Below are positions 37,396 through 44,826 of a DNA stretch of 64,000 nt, piece after piece. The notes under the pieces were generated by a model. That model was not told where the DNA came from. It did not search any database and saw nothing but the letters and a program-made list of their open reading frames with translations. A program made the translations under genes and the position numbers. This DNA comes from CAWBCI01 sp963787195 (GTDB lineage Bacteria > Bacteroidota > Bacteroidia > Bacteroidales > JAGOPY01): the NCBI GenBank assembly GCA_963787195.1, contig CAWBCI010000003.1:62001-126000 (forward strand). Reading direction: 5' to 3'. Position 1 is the first letter of the stretch, and every line of letters starts with the position of its first letter.

Positions 37396-38061
37396 ATGTC
37401 CCAAAAAGAAAATATAATCAGGGTAGTATTGGTTGACGATCACAATATAGTGCGTGACGGTATTAAATCGCTTATTAAAGGGATGAAGAATATAGAGGTG
37501 AGCGGGGAAGCTTCTTCAGGTGATGAACTGCTGAAGTTATTGGAGCATCAAGTGCCGGATTTAATTATCATGGATATTTCACTTCCGGATATATCGGGCA
37601 TAGAGCTCACGGCCATGGTTTGTGATAAGTTTCCCGGACCAAATGTTTTGATGTTATCGATGTATGTGGATGAAGATTTCATCTTTAATTCCCTGAAGGC
37701 CGGAGCAAAGGGATATCTGCCCAAAAATACAAGCCGCAGGGAACTTGAAGATGCTATAAATGCAATTTATTTGGGGGAAGAATATTTCAGCGAATCCGTT
37801 TCCAATATTATTTTGCGCAGTTATGTCAAAAAAGCCAAAAGCACTGAGGATCCGAAAGACATACATTCATTGTCGAAAAGGGAAATAGAAGTATTAAGAC
37901 TATTTGCTGAAGGAAAGTCAAACCAGGAAATCGCTGATACTTTCTGTATCAGTATACGGACTGTTGAATCCCACAAGAATCACATCATGAATAAGCTGGA
38001 ACTGAATAATACAATTGACCTGATTAAATTTGCCATCCGGAATAAAATAGTTGAGGTCTGA
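37396..38061 (+). CDS. NarL/FixJ-family response regulator
   Basis: The regulator has 221 residues. The receiver domain shows the acidic pair D14/D15, the phosphoacceptor Asp60 (LIIMDISLPDISG) and the Lys in KGYLPKNTS. The C-terminal LuxR-type helix-turn-helix is at ~155-215 (LSKREIEVLRLFAEGKSNQEIAD, RTVESHKNHIMNKL). It is the partner of the HisKA_3 kinase just upstream. The targets are unknown; amt and the porin lie upstream, but the terminator at 35443 separates them. Confidence 0.95.
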   Translation: MSQKENIIRVVLVDDHNIVRDGIKSLIKGMKNIEVSGEASSGDELLKLLEHQVPDLIIMDISLPDISGIELTAMVCDKFPGPNVLMLSMYVDEDFIFNSLKAGAKGYLPKNTSRRELEDAINAIYLGEEYFSESVSNIILRSYVKKAKSTEDPKDIHSLSKREIEVLRLFAEGKSNQEIADTFCISIRTVESHKNHIMNKLELNNTIDLIKFAIRNKIVEV

Positions 38062-38175
38062 GGTCAGCTTATTTATGAAACGGTGATATCGGATCCGACT
38101 TGTTAATGGGACGGAAAAGATATGAATGGGAAAAGACAGCATTACCATGAAATGATAAGGCTGGTGAAATAATCC

Positions 38176-38718
38176 TTAATTGGAAGGCGCATCCTTCACT
38201 CCTAAAATATCCAGCAGATTCCGGTTCGTTTTCAAGACATCTTCCAAAACGTCCATTAGTTTTTCATAATCCGCTGCCATCTTTTTGACATCTTCGGATA
38301 TCTCTTCGGAAGTCTCCATCTTAAACTTATGAAATTGCCGGAATCCATCCAGGATGCGGGCCATGTCATCAGATCTGCGGCGAAAATGGTCGAGCATATC
38401 CTGGTTTTCAATGAGTTTCTCTTCAAATTGTTTTTCCATCAACTCATCCTCCAGCGGATCAACAGCCTCTTTTTGACCAAAGTCTTTCAGCTGATGGTAC
38501 ATCTCCCCATTAGCTGCCATATCATCTTCAATCATTTCAGAGACATCTACCTTAAAAAACCTGGATAAATTAATGAGATTATGATAATTCGGTTCAGCTG
38601 TTCCTGTTTCATAGGATGCGATATTTCCCCTGTTCATATTTATGGCTTTCGCTAAAGCATCCTGACTCAGGCCATTCTGTATTCTTAAATACCTGATATT
38701 TTTTGCAAATATACCCAT
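38176..38718 (-). CDS. XRE-family transcriptional regulator with C-terminal coiled coil
   Basis: The 180 residues comprise an HTH_XRE domain at 8-62 (IRYLRIQNGLSQDALAKAINMNRGNIASYETG) and a ~110-residue charged helical tail (DELMEKQFEEKLIENQDMLDHF and onward), probably a coiled coil for oligomerisation. A 17-bp inverted repeat lies just before the ATG, which suggests autoregulation. It faces away from the universal stress gene, and the shared upstream region could serve both. Confidence 0.88.
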   Translation of the reverse strand: MGIFAKNIRYLRIQNGLSQDALAKAINMNRGNIASYETGTAEPNYHNLINLSRFFKVDVSEMIEDDMAANGEMYHQLKDFGQKEAVDPLEDELMEKQFEEKLIENQDMLDHFRRRSDDMARILDGFRQFHKFKMETSEEISEDVKKMAADYEKLMDVLEDVLKTNRNLLDILGVKDAPSN

Positions 38719-38721
38719 GAC

Positions 38722-38738
38722 TGTAAATATAATTTACA
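38722..38738. promoter_or_regulatory. Inverted-repeat operator candidate at the XRE gene start
   Basis: TGTAAAT-ATA-ATTTACA has perfect 7-bp arms and ends 4 bases upstream of the ATG (minus strand), where a bound repressor would block transcription or initiation. XRE repressors usually bind such sites. Confidence 0.55.
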
Positions 38739-38839
38739 AAGATAATACGTATATAAATATATTTTGCAAACATTTGAGTTTTTATCTTAAATATTGTTAA
38801 TGGATTTGTCATTTAAGGCGAAATTTATAATTTATGATC

Positions 38840-38847
38840 TATTTTTG
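38840..38847 (+). promoter_or_regulatory. Candidate -7 promoter element of the universal stress gene
   Basis: TATTTTTG matches the Bacteroidota -7 consensus TAnnTTTG and lies 26 bases before the ATG at 38873. No good -33 TTTG was found at the normal spacing, so confidence is low. Confidence 0.35.
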
Positions 38848-38872
38848 TAAACATATTTAACAAGTTCCATCG

Positions 38873-39712
38873 ATGAAGAAAATATTGGTACCGGTTGATT
38901 ACACGGAAAGGTCGAGGCAGAATGCTGAATTGGGCGTTTTTTTATCGAATAAGATGGATACTGGACTCATTTTACTTTATTCGGTGGAAACACCTCAAGA
39001 TCTTGGTATGGTGCCTCCTAACAGTTTTAATGTGCTGGAAGATGATCAATTTGAAAGGGAAAAACAAAGGGCAACAGCGCATTTTGAGAGCCTGGTTAGG
39101 GAATTTGAACCAGCTTTGGAAAACGGGCACAAGCTGGAATTTCAGATAAAGAAGGGCCGTCGTACTTCCAATATTTTATGGACAGCCCGGGAAGAAGAAA
39201 CTTTCATGATCCTTTATCCGCATGAATCCAGGAGGATACACGATAAGATGTCGGGTGAGGAAATTGAAGAAATCGTCTTTTCGGCCAATGTTCCACTTTG
39301 GCTTACTTCGGAAGGGGTGGAGGCAACAAAAGTAGAGCGGATTGCCTATGTTACCGATTATCAGGAAGACAGCTTACGTGTTCTTCAGGAACTCCTCACA
39401 TTTGCCGGCTTAATGGGTGCATCCTTGTATGTATTTCATATTAAGGGAGAAAATAAATTCCAGTCAGGGCTGATTATGGAAGGTTATAAGAAGAAAGCCA
39501 GGGAAATGAAATCTAAAGTCAGGGTAACTCATATACAGGTAAATGGTTCGAATCTGGTAAACAGCATAGAACATCTTATTCGAAAATACGGTATCAATTT
39601 ACTGGCTTTCATGAATGAAAGGGAAAATATCCTGCAAAGATGGTTTTTCAGGTCTCATGCAGAACAATTGTTGGAGAAGGTGCATATCCCAAAACTCATA
39701 TTTCAGGAATAA
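38873..39712 (+). CDS. Tandem universal stress protein (UspA family)
   Basis: The 279 residues form two Usp folds. The first (1-145) starts KKILVPVDYTERSRQNAELGVFL and the second (~150-279) starts VERIAYVTDYQEDSLRVLQELL and ends HAEQLLEKVHIPKLIF. The glycine-rich ATP-binding motif of UspFG-type members (G2xG9xGS) is not evident, so it may not bind ATP. The first half has an extra acidic insertion (DDQFEREKQRATAHFE). The role is stress adaptation in the cytoplasm; the trigger is unknown. A small winged-helix gene follows after 35 bp. Confidence 0.88.
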   Translation: MKKILVPVDYTERSRQNAELGVFLSNKMDTGLILLYSVETPQDLGMVPPNSFNVLEDDQFEREKQRATAHFESLVREFEPALENGHKLEFQIKKGRRTSNILWTAREEETFMILYPHESRRIHDKMSGEEIEEIVFSANVPLWLTSEGVEATKVERIAYVTDYQEDSLRVLQELLTFAGLMGASLYVFHIKGENKFQSGLIMEGYKKKAREMKSKVRVTHIQVNGSNLVNSIEHLIRKYGINLLAFMNERENILQRWFFRSHAEQLLEKVHIPKLIFQE

Positions 39713-39747
39713 ACAGAATATATAAATCAAAAAAGAATAAAAGCAAT

Positions 39748-39972
39748 ATGAATATACATCCATTGATGCATCCTGTTAAGAAAAGGATTATTAAAGTGAT
39801 AAAAGATAGGGAAGGTGCTTTTTTTGGAGAAATCCTGATGCAATTACAAAAATCAGAGGGTATGACTTTGCATCATTTATTGGATCTGAAATCCAGGGGA
39901 ATAATATATAATGATAATGATGGCGGTAAGTTCAAACTCACTGATAATCATAAAAGGCAATCAGGACGATAA
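39748..39972 (+). CDS. Small winged-helix protein
   Basis: The ATG at 39748 (MNIHPLMHPVKKRIIKVIKD) gives 74 residues that read as one winged helix-turn-helix: helices HPVKKRIIKVIKDR, FFGEILMQLQKSE and LHHLLDLKSRG, and the wing IIYNDNDGGKFKLT. The pattern is that of ArsR/MarR-type DNA-binding domains without an effector region. It lies 35 bp after the universal stress gene and is convergent with acr3. The frame is open further upstream, overlapping the stress gene, but that part is not similar to anything expected. The function is inferred from shape only. Confidence 0.6.
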   Translation: MNIHPLMHPVKKRIIKVIKDREGAFFGEILMQLQKSEGMTLHHLLDLKSRGIIYNDNDGGKFKLTDNHKRQSGR

Positions 39973-39996
39973 ATCCAGGGTCTATACCTGTAATCA

Positions 39997-41049
39997 CTAA
40001 ACATTGACAGATCTAAAATATTTCTTCTTAAACCATAAAGCCACACTAACCAGGGAAATTAAGACCGGAACCTCCACAAGCGGCCCGATGACTGCAGCAA
40101 ATGCCTCTCCGGAACTTATCCCGAAAACCGCCACAGCTACTGCTATGGCCAGTTCAAAATTATTGCTTGCTGCCGTGAAAGAAATGGTTGCTGTTTTGGA
40201 ATAACCCGCCCCGGATTTCTTCCCCATATAAAAAGAGACCAGAAACATAATGATAAAGTATATTACCAGCGGAATGGCGATACGGACCACATCCAGGGGG
40301 ATCTTGACAATATATTCCCCCTTCAGGGAAAACATTACAAAGATGGTGAACAGAAGTGCAATGAGGGTAAGAGGGCTTATCTTAGGAATGAATTTGCTGT
40401 GATACCATTCCTTACTTTTTACCCTTATCAAAATAAAACGGGTTAAAAAACCAGCAATAAACGGAATGCCCAGATAGATGAAAACACTTTTGGCAATCTG
40501 CCCTATGGTTATATCCACATGGAAGGATTGCATACCGAACCAGCCGGGTAAAACCGTAAGAAATATATAAGCATAAAACGAAAAGAATAATACCTGGAAG
40601 ATCGAATTGAAAGCAACCAGTCCGGCAGCATATTCAGTATCGCCTTTTGCCAGATCATTCCATACAATTACCATGGCAATACAGCGGGCCAATCCTATCA
40701 GGATCAATCCGGCCATGTATTCCGGGTAATCGTGCAGGAATAAAACCGCCAGGCCAAACATCAGTAAGGGGCCGATGAGCCAGTTCTGTATGAGTGAAAT
40801 AGTGAGGATCTTATAGTTACTGAAGACATCCTTCAATTCCTCATAACGTACTTTCGCCAGGGGCGGATACATCATCACTATCAGTCCGATAGCTATCGGT
40901 ATATTGGTGGTGCCACTCTGGAAATTACTCCAGAATTTGGCTATACCCGGGAAGAAATAGCCGGAAAAGACACCGGCGAACATGGCCAGAAATATCCACA
41001 GGGTCAGATACCTGTCCAGAAATGAAAGCCTTTTGCTAACAGATGTCAT
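39997..41049 (-). CDS. acr3: Arsenite efflux transporter, Acr3 type
   Basis: This inner-membrane arsenite exporter has 350 residues and ten predicted helices. The family-specific Cys123 is in the helix GLARCIAMVIVWNDLAKGD, and other typical segments are MMYPPLAKVRYEEL and ASNNFELAIAVAVAVFG. It belongs to the ACR3 branch and not to the ArsB family. It is the last gene of the arsenic operon, one base after the arsC stop codon, so cotranscription is near certain. Confidence 0.95.
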   Translation of the reverse strand: MTSVSKRLSFLDRYLTLWIFLAMFAGVFSGYFFPGIAKFWSNFQSGTTNIPIAIGLIVMMYPPLAKVRYEELKDVFSNYKILTISLIQNWLIGPLLMFGLAVLFLHDYPEYMAGLILIGLARCIAMVIVWNDLAKGDTEYAAGLVAFNSIFQVLFFSFYAYIFLTVLPGWFGMQSFHVDITIGQIAKSVFIYLGIPFIAGFLTRFILIRVKSKEWYHSKFIPKISPLTLIALLFTIFVMFSLKGEYIVKIPLDVVRIAIPLVIYFIIMFLVSFYMGKKSGAGYSKTATISFTAASNNFELAIAVAVAVFGISSGEAFAAVIGPLVEVPVLISLVSVALWFKKKYFRSVNV

Positions 41050-41050
41050 A

Positions 41051-41473
41051 TCAGCCTGGTTTAATGTTTTCAGAATAAAATGATAAAAAAGCCTCCCTTA
41101 TTTCATCCCTTACCCGCCTGAATTCTTTTATTTTAAATTCATCCGATCCTATGATGGCAGCTGGATCGTCAAAGCCGATATGAAGGCGCTTTTTAACCTT
41201 GCCGCTGAAGGCAGGGCAGGTCTCAGCAGCCCCGCCACAAACGGTAATCACATAATCCCATTCATCGTCCAGGAAAAGTGAAACGTGTCTGGGAACGTGA
41301 TGACTGAGGTCAATCCCGGATTCCCGCATGACCTCTACTGCCAGGGGATGTATCTTTTCAGCAGGTTCGGTCCCGGCGGATACAACCTCGGCATCCGGAG
41401 CGAAGGACTGTAAAAATCCCTGGGCCATTTGGCTCCGGCAGGAGTTTCCCGTGCAGAGTATCAGTATTTTCAT
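41051..41473 (-). CDS. arsC: Arsenate reductase, low-molecular-weight phosphatase type
   Basis: This cytoplasmic enzyme reduces arsenate to arsenite with thiols. The 140-residue protein has the phosphatase-like P-loop CTGNSCRS (Cys7, Cys12) and the further redox cysteines Cys79 and Cys86 in VCGGAAETCP, as in thioredoxin-coupled ArsC of Staphylococcus and Bacillus. It lies between an ArsP-type permease and acr3. Reduction followed by export through Acr3 is the expected route. Confidence 0.95.
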   Translation of the reverse strand: MKILILCTGNSCRSQMAQGFLQSFAPDAEVVSAGTEPAEKIHPLAVEVMRESGIDLSHHVPRHVSLFLDDEWDYVITVCGGAAETCPAFSGKVKKRLHIGFDDPAAIIGSDEFKIKEFRRVRDEIREAFLSFYSENIKPG

Positions 41474-41545
41474 GTTCTTTTAAGTTCTTCAGAATGAGAT
41501 CTTCTATATAAAAATCTTAATGAAGTCTCCTTCCTCTTATCTCCT

Positions 41546-42598
41546 TTAAATAAAAACCATAAAATTAAAAATATAACCCACAATAATAATTCCGACGGTA
41601 ACCACTCCGACAAATACAGCGATCAATTGCCATTTCAGCACCTTTTTCAATATTATAATTTCGGGTAAAGAAAGTCCGATGACCGACATCATGAATGCCA
41701 GGGCAGTCCCCAGGGAGACCCCTTTCTCAATCAGGACACTAACTATGGGTATGATTCCGGCTGCGTTTGAATACAGAGGCACACCAATAGCAATTGCCAG
41801 TAATATGGAATACCAGTTTTGATTTCCCAAAGTTCCTGCCAGGTATTCCGAAGGCACATAACCGTGGGCTCCTGCACCGATTGCAATACCTATGAGTATA
41901 TAAGGCCAAATTTTCCCTACTATATCCTTTACTGCCTGATAGCCCATTTCCAGCCGGTCATTGAACCTTATTCTGATCTCCTCCTGAAAAGAGTTTTTTG
42001 CCTGAATCTTGTAGACCCAGTCGGCCACAAACCTTTGTAATTTGAGCTTTTCAAGCACAAAGCCTGCCAGTATGGCTATGCTTAATCCGGTGACAACATA
42101 AATCAGGGCTACCTTCCATCCGAACAGGCCGATCAGCAGGACCAGGGCCACTTCATTGATCATGGGAGCGGCAATCAAAAATGAAAATGTTACCCCTAAT
42201 GGGATTCCGGCTTCTACAAAGCCCAGGAATAAAGGGATTGCAGAACATGAGCAGAAGGGAGTGACGACACCCAGCAGGGCTGCCATCACATTGCCCGTGA
42301 ACAGGGATTTGCCTTCAAGTGCCTTGCGGGTTTTCTCGGCTGAAAAATAGGACCTGATAATTCCTACTAAGAAGATAATCAGGACCAGCAGCATCATAAC
42401 CTTGGGAACCTCAAAAATGAAAAACCGAAGGGATTCGGTAAGGTGGGTTCCGGCTTTTAATCCAAAAAGATTGTATACCAGGAGATCAGCAATCCTTTGC
42501 AGGTTCAGGTAGAGAGTTATCCACCCGGCGAGCATTATCAGGCTCAGATATATTTTCCGGTTTTTCGGTTCTTTAATGATTAAATTTTCGGTTAACAT
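41546..42598 (-). CDS. ArsP/SO_0444-type permease (organoarsenical efflux candidate)
   Basis: The frame is open to 42688, but the first 30 codons overlap the upstream gene and lack membrane or signal character. The ATG at 42598 follows a good ribosome-binding site (AAGAGGAAG), giving 350 residues. The permease has about eight to ten helices and the family motif TPFCSCSAIPLF (Cys116/Cys118), repeated topologically by GVPLYSNAAGIIPI. Members (PF03773) include ArsP, which exports trivalent organoarsenicals. The operon context supports that role, but substrate cannot be read from sequence. Confidence 0.85.
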   Translation of the reverse strand: MLTENLIIKEPKNRKIYLSLIMLAGWITLYLNLQRIADLLVYNLFGLKAGTHLTESLRFFIFEVPKVMMLLVLIIFLVGIIRSYFSAEKTRKALEGKSLFTGNVMAALLGVVTPFCSCSAIPLFLGFVEAGIPLGVTFSFLIAAPMINEVALVLLIGLFGWKVALIYVVTGLSIAILAGFVLEKLKLQRFVADWVYKIQAKNSFQEEIRIRFNDRLEMGYQAVKDIVGKIWPYILIGIAIGAGAHGYVPSEYLAGTLGNQNWYSILLAIAIGVPLYSNAAGIIPIVSVLIEKGVSLGTALAFMMSVIGLSLPEIIILKKVLKWQLIAVFVGVVTVGIIIVGYIFNFMVFI

Positions 42599-42615
42599 AC
42601 TGTCTTCCTCTTTTC

Positions 42616-43317
42616 TTAAAAATAAATAATCACGATATAATAAATGCCCGTGCCAATGAATAAGACAGCTACTATCCTTCGAAACCAAAATTCAAATGCC
42701 TTGAGACCCTTGTAAAATTTACCGACACCATTCAGGGTATAAGCTATCAGCCATGCGAAAATTATCACAGGAACTGCCGTGGCAATTGCAAATATTACAG
42801 GCAGGGCCATACCTTCAGGAGTACTGATGGTCATTGGTATGAGCATCCCGAAATACAAAACACCGCTGTAGGGACAAAATGCAAGGGCGAACAGCATTCC
42901 CAGAAGTACAGCGCTCAGGTAACCACGCTTTTTCCCTTCGCCGAATCGTTTACTAAGTCCGTCGAGACCAGGGAATTTCAGCTTTATGAAATCCAGCATA
43001 AATATCCCGATAATTATCAGCAGGGGGCCTATGATTCTTTCTCCGTATTTCTGAAAAAGCCCGGAGATCTTGAATTGGTCAGCCCCGACAAATAAGATAA
43101 AAGCCAGACCGGTATATGAAATCACTCTTCCCAGGGTATAGAACAGTCCGTTCACGAAAACTTTGTTCCGTTTGCTCACATCTTTACTGATATAACCAAT
43201 TGCCGTTATATTGGTAGCAAGCGGACATGGACTGATGGCAGTCATCAGGCCCAGGAACAAAGCCGATAAAAGCGGGATTGAACTATTGCTATATAAACCG
43301 GTCAGAAATTCCTCCAT
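42616..43317 (-). CDS. arsG: ArsG-family efflux permease (aromatic aminobenzylarsenical type)
   Basis: This six-helix protein of 233 residues is related to CcdA/DsbD-type transporters. Two Cys-Pro sites lie in pseudo-symmetric helices: Cys31 in AISPCPLATNITAIGYISKD and Cys148 in ALAFCPYSGVLYF. In the arsEFG operon of Shewanella, ArsE and ArsF reduce nitroaromatic arsenicals and ArsG exports the amino products. It is 4 bp after arsF and 17 bp before the ArsP-type gene. Confidence 0.87.
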   Translation of the reverse strand: MEEFLTGLYSNSSIPLLSALFLGLMTAISPCPLATNITAIGYISKDVSKRNKVFVNGLFYTLGRVISYTGLAFILFVGADQFKISGLFQKYGERIIGPLLIIIGIFMLDFIKLKFPGLDGLSKRFGEGKKRGYLSAVLLGMLFALAFCPYSGVLYFGMLIPMTISTPEGMALPVIFAIATAVPVIIFAWLIAYTLNGVGKFYKGLKAFEFWFRRIVAVLFIGTGIYYIVIIYF

Positions 43318-43321
43318 CTGC

Positions 43322-43738
43322 TTACATATTATTGATCGTCTCCTGGATCTCTTCCTTCAGTTTCTCTGGTTTGGTGCGTGCATACATGAATCCGTCATTG
43401 GTGAGATTCACCTGTTTGTCGCCTTTTACAAAAAGCAGGGTTTGACCTGAAACTTCCAGTTCTTTCGCAAGGGCATCATTTTCGCTTTCATCCAGGTTGA
43501 CCGCCTGAAAAGTAATCTGACCCTCCTTCATTTTTTCAGGATAAAGTTCCTCCAGGGCAGCTTTAGAAACACTTTCCACGGCCTTGCAGGTTTCACATCG
43601 ATGGGTAAAATGAAAATAATAAACATTAATGGCTTCACCTGCTTTGCTTTCCATTTTTTCAGACTCCTGCGCCTGGCAGAATGAAAGGGAAAGGATCATT
43701 ACAAAAAGAATGCTGAATACGTTTTTTAATGTTTTCAT
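43322..43738 (-). CDS. arsF: ArsF-family exported thioredoxin-like protein (nitroreductase subunit)
   Basis: The 138 residues have a signal peptide (FVMILSLSFCQAQ) and a thioredoxin-like domain with the redox pair Cys48/Cys51 in HRCETCKAVE; the C-terminal half (TLLFVKGDKQVNLTND) is family-like. ArsF with ArsE is reported to be needed for nitroarsenical reduction. Between it and the arsE-like gene upstream lies a heptamer array (43742-43797) that begins 3 bases before its ATG. That array therefore forms its whole leader. Confidence 0.85.
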   Translation of the reverse strand: MKTLKNVFSILFVMILSLSFCQAQESEKMESKAGEAINVYYFHFTHRCETCKAVESVSKAALEELYPEKMKEGQITFQAVNLDESENDALAKELEVSGQTLLFVKGDKQVNLTNDGFMYARTKPEKLKEEIQETINNM

Positions 43739-43741
43739 AGG

Positions 43742-43797
43742 ATTAGGTATTGGGTATTAGGTAATGGTTAATGGTTAATGGTTATTAGTTATTGGGT
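43742..43797 (+). repeat. Heptanucleotide array x8 inside the arsenic operon
   Basis: Eight perfect 7-bp units on the plus strand: ATTAGGT, ATTGGGT, ATTAGGT, AATGGTT (three times), ATTAGTT and ATTGGGT. It fills nearly all of the 64-bp gap between the arsE-like gene and arsF. Confidence 0.95.
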
Positions 43798-43802
43798 GCA
43801 TT

Positions 43803-44042
43803 TTACTGATGGCTTGAAATCAGGTTTTTCAGTTCGTTGACAGAGGGAAGCTGACCTGAGAGGACCACCTTTTCATCTATCACCAGTCCGGGAGTGCGCA
43901 TGATGCCGTATTCCATAATTTTCATGATGTCTTCTTCCTTTTCGACGGTGGCTTGCAGACCCAGTTCTGTGACTGCCTGGCGTACATATTTCTCAAGGGA
44001 TACGCATCTTGAACAGCCTGTTCCTAAAACTTTAATATTCAT
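43803..44042 (-). CDS. arsE: Small thioredoxin-fold redox protein (ArsE-like)
   Basis: The 79 residues form a glutaredoxin/thioredoxin-like domain with CxxC at Cys10/Cys13 (GTGCSRCVSLEKYV) and the cis-Pro loop MRTPGLVIDEKVV. It has no signal peptide and is cytoplasmic. Its place between arsR and arsF/arsG is that of arsE in arsEFG operons. A plain 'redox-active disulfide protein' is the alternative, so the symbol is tentative. An inverted repeat upstream (44068-44083) may be an ArsR site. Confidence 0.75.
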   Translation of the reverse strand: MNIKVLGTGCSRCVSLEKYVRQAVTELGLQATVEKEEDIMKIMEYGIMRTPGLVIDEKVVLSGQLPSVNELKNLISSHQ

Positions 44043-44067
44043 ATTGTTTGATTTAGTTTGTTCGTTA

Positions 44068-44083
44068 TTCGCAAAAATGCGAA
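44068..44083. promoter_or_regulatory. ArsR-type operator candidate upstream of the arsE-like gene
   Basis: TTCGCA-AAAA-TGCGAA has perfect 6-bp arms. Together with flanking GTTCG (44060-44064) and CGAAC it repeats the TTCG/CGAA half-sites of the repeat at the arsR start. Confidence 0.6.
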
Positions 44084-44101
44084 CTATTTATTTAAATTTT
44101 T

Positions 44102-44401
44102 TTAGATTTTCATGAATTTCCGGAATAATTCTTTCGCTTCCATCCAGTTCTCCTCATGGATACAATATTTAATCCGTGGAGGTTCAATTTCTCCCTGTAT
44201 CAGACCTGCATCTTTCAATTCTTTCAAATGTTGCGACAAGGTGGATTTTGCAATGGGTAGAATTTCAGAGAGGTCGCCACTATAGCAGCAGGACTGGCTG
44301 GAAAGCAAATCCATGACGTATAGCCTTACCGGGTGGCCGAGGGCTTTTGCATAGCGGGCGGCTTTTTTCTGTTCGGCGGATATTATTTGATTAAGGGGCA
44401 T
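44102..44401 (-). CDS. arsR: ArsR-family metalloid-responsive repressor
   Basis: The ATG at 44401 (MPLNQIISAEQKKAARYAKALGHP) gives 99 residues; the frame could be extended to a TTG at 44425, but that would overlap the operator palindrome. The winged helix-turn-helix is typical (LGHPVRLYVMDLLSSQ, LPIAKSTLSQHLKELKDAGLI). An adjacent Cys pair in SQSCCYSGDLSEIL lies where ArsR repressors hold As(III)-binding cysteines, although the classic ELCVCDL is absent. It is the first gene of the arsenic operon and should release DNA when arsenite binds. Confidence 0.92.
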   Translation of the reverse strand: MPLNQIISAEQKKAARYAKALGHPVRLYVMDLLSSQSCCYSGDLSEILPIAKSTLSQHLKELKDAGLIQGEIEPPRIKYCIHEENWMEAKELFRKFMKI

Positions 44402-44403
44402 AC

Positions 44404-44425
44404 TTGTTCGTATTTTACCGAACAA
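44404..44425. promoter_or_regulatory. ArsR operator candidate at the arsR start
   Basis: TTGTTCG-N8-CGAACAA has perfect 7-bp arms and begins 2 bases upstream of the arsR ATG. Binding here would repress arsR and the whole operon. Confidence 0.72.
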
Positions 44426-44826
44426 AGGTAAAATAAATTATTTAATGTTTTTTAAGGAATGAAGAAAAAGATTGAAATATTGCATCAGTGTAATTCGCAA
44501 TCACTTATAATCCCACTGGGCCCTCGGCGTCTACTCTGCTCCCTCTGCGGTAAAAAGAGGGGTAATTAAGCCCGGAGAACCCAGAAGAGGCGCAGAGGAC
44601 GGGGAGGATACGAATCATTTTCCATTCTCTCCAGCTGAAAAATTAGATTTTTAAGAATTCCGGGAGAATGTCATCAATAAGCGACTTTCATACCTCTTTC
44701 ACTACTCCGCGACATGTTGGACCTACAAGAATGGTTATAGTCTTAATATGCTGTTTGTAATATATTCATTTTTTTATATATTTGTTGAAGAAGAACCAAA
44801 GCCCTGACCAATTAATTCCAGTTTTT
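44426..44826. other. Intergenic region with a dispersed repeat
   Basis: About 400 bases lie between arsR and the divergent TPR gene. Apart from the dispersed repeat at 44571-44668 and its CTCTGC-rich flanks, there is a T/A-rich stretch before 44780 that probably contains the TPR gene promoter. No gene is seen. Confidence 0.6.
44571..44668 (+). repeat. 98-bp dispersed repeat, copy 1 (copy 2 at 54978-55075)
   Basis: The two 98-bp cores differ at one position. They start CCCGGAGAACCCAG and end AATTCCGGGAGAA. Flanks on both sides are rich in CTCTGCG/CCTCTG words, resembling a loose short-period repeat, and continue to be similar at lower identity for ~50 bp. Confidence 0.92.

Noticed and set aside
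38090..38175. Mini-ORF of 16 codons between the NarL regulator and the XRE gene
   Set aside because: Too short, with no initiation signal or recognisable sequence.
42599..42688. 30-codon extension of the ArsP-type permease
   Set aside because: It overlaps the end of arsG and is not hydrophobic, while a good ribosome-binding site precedes the ATG at 42598.
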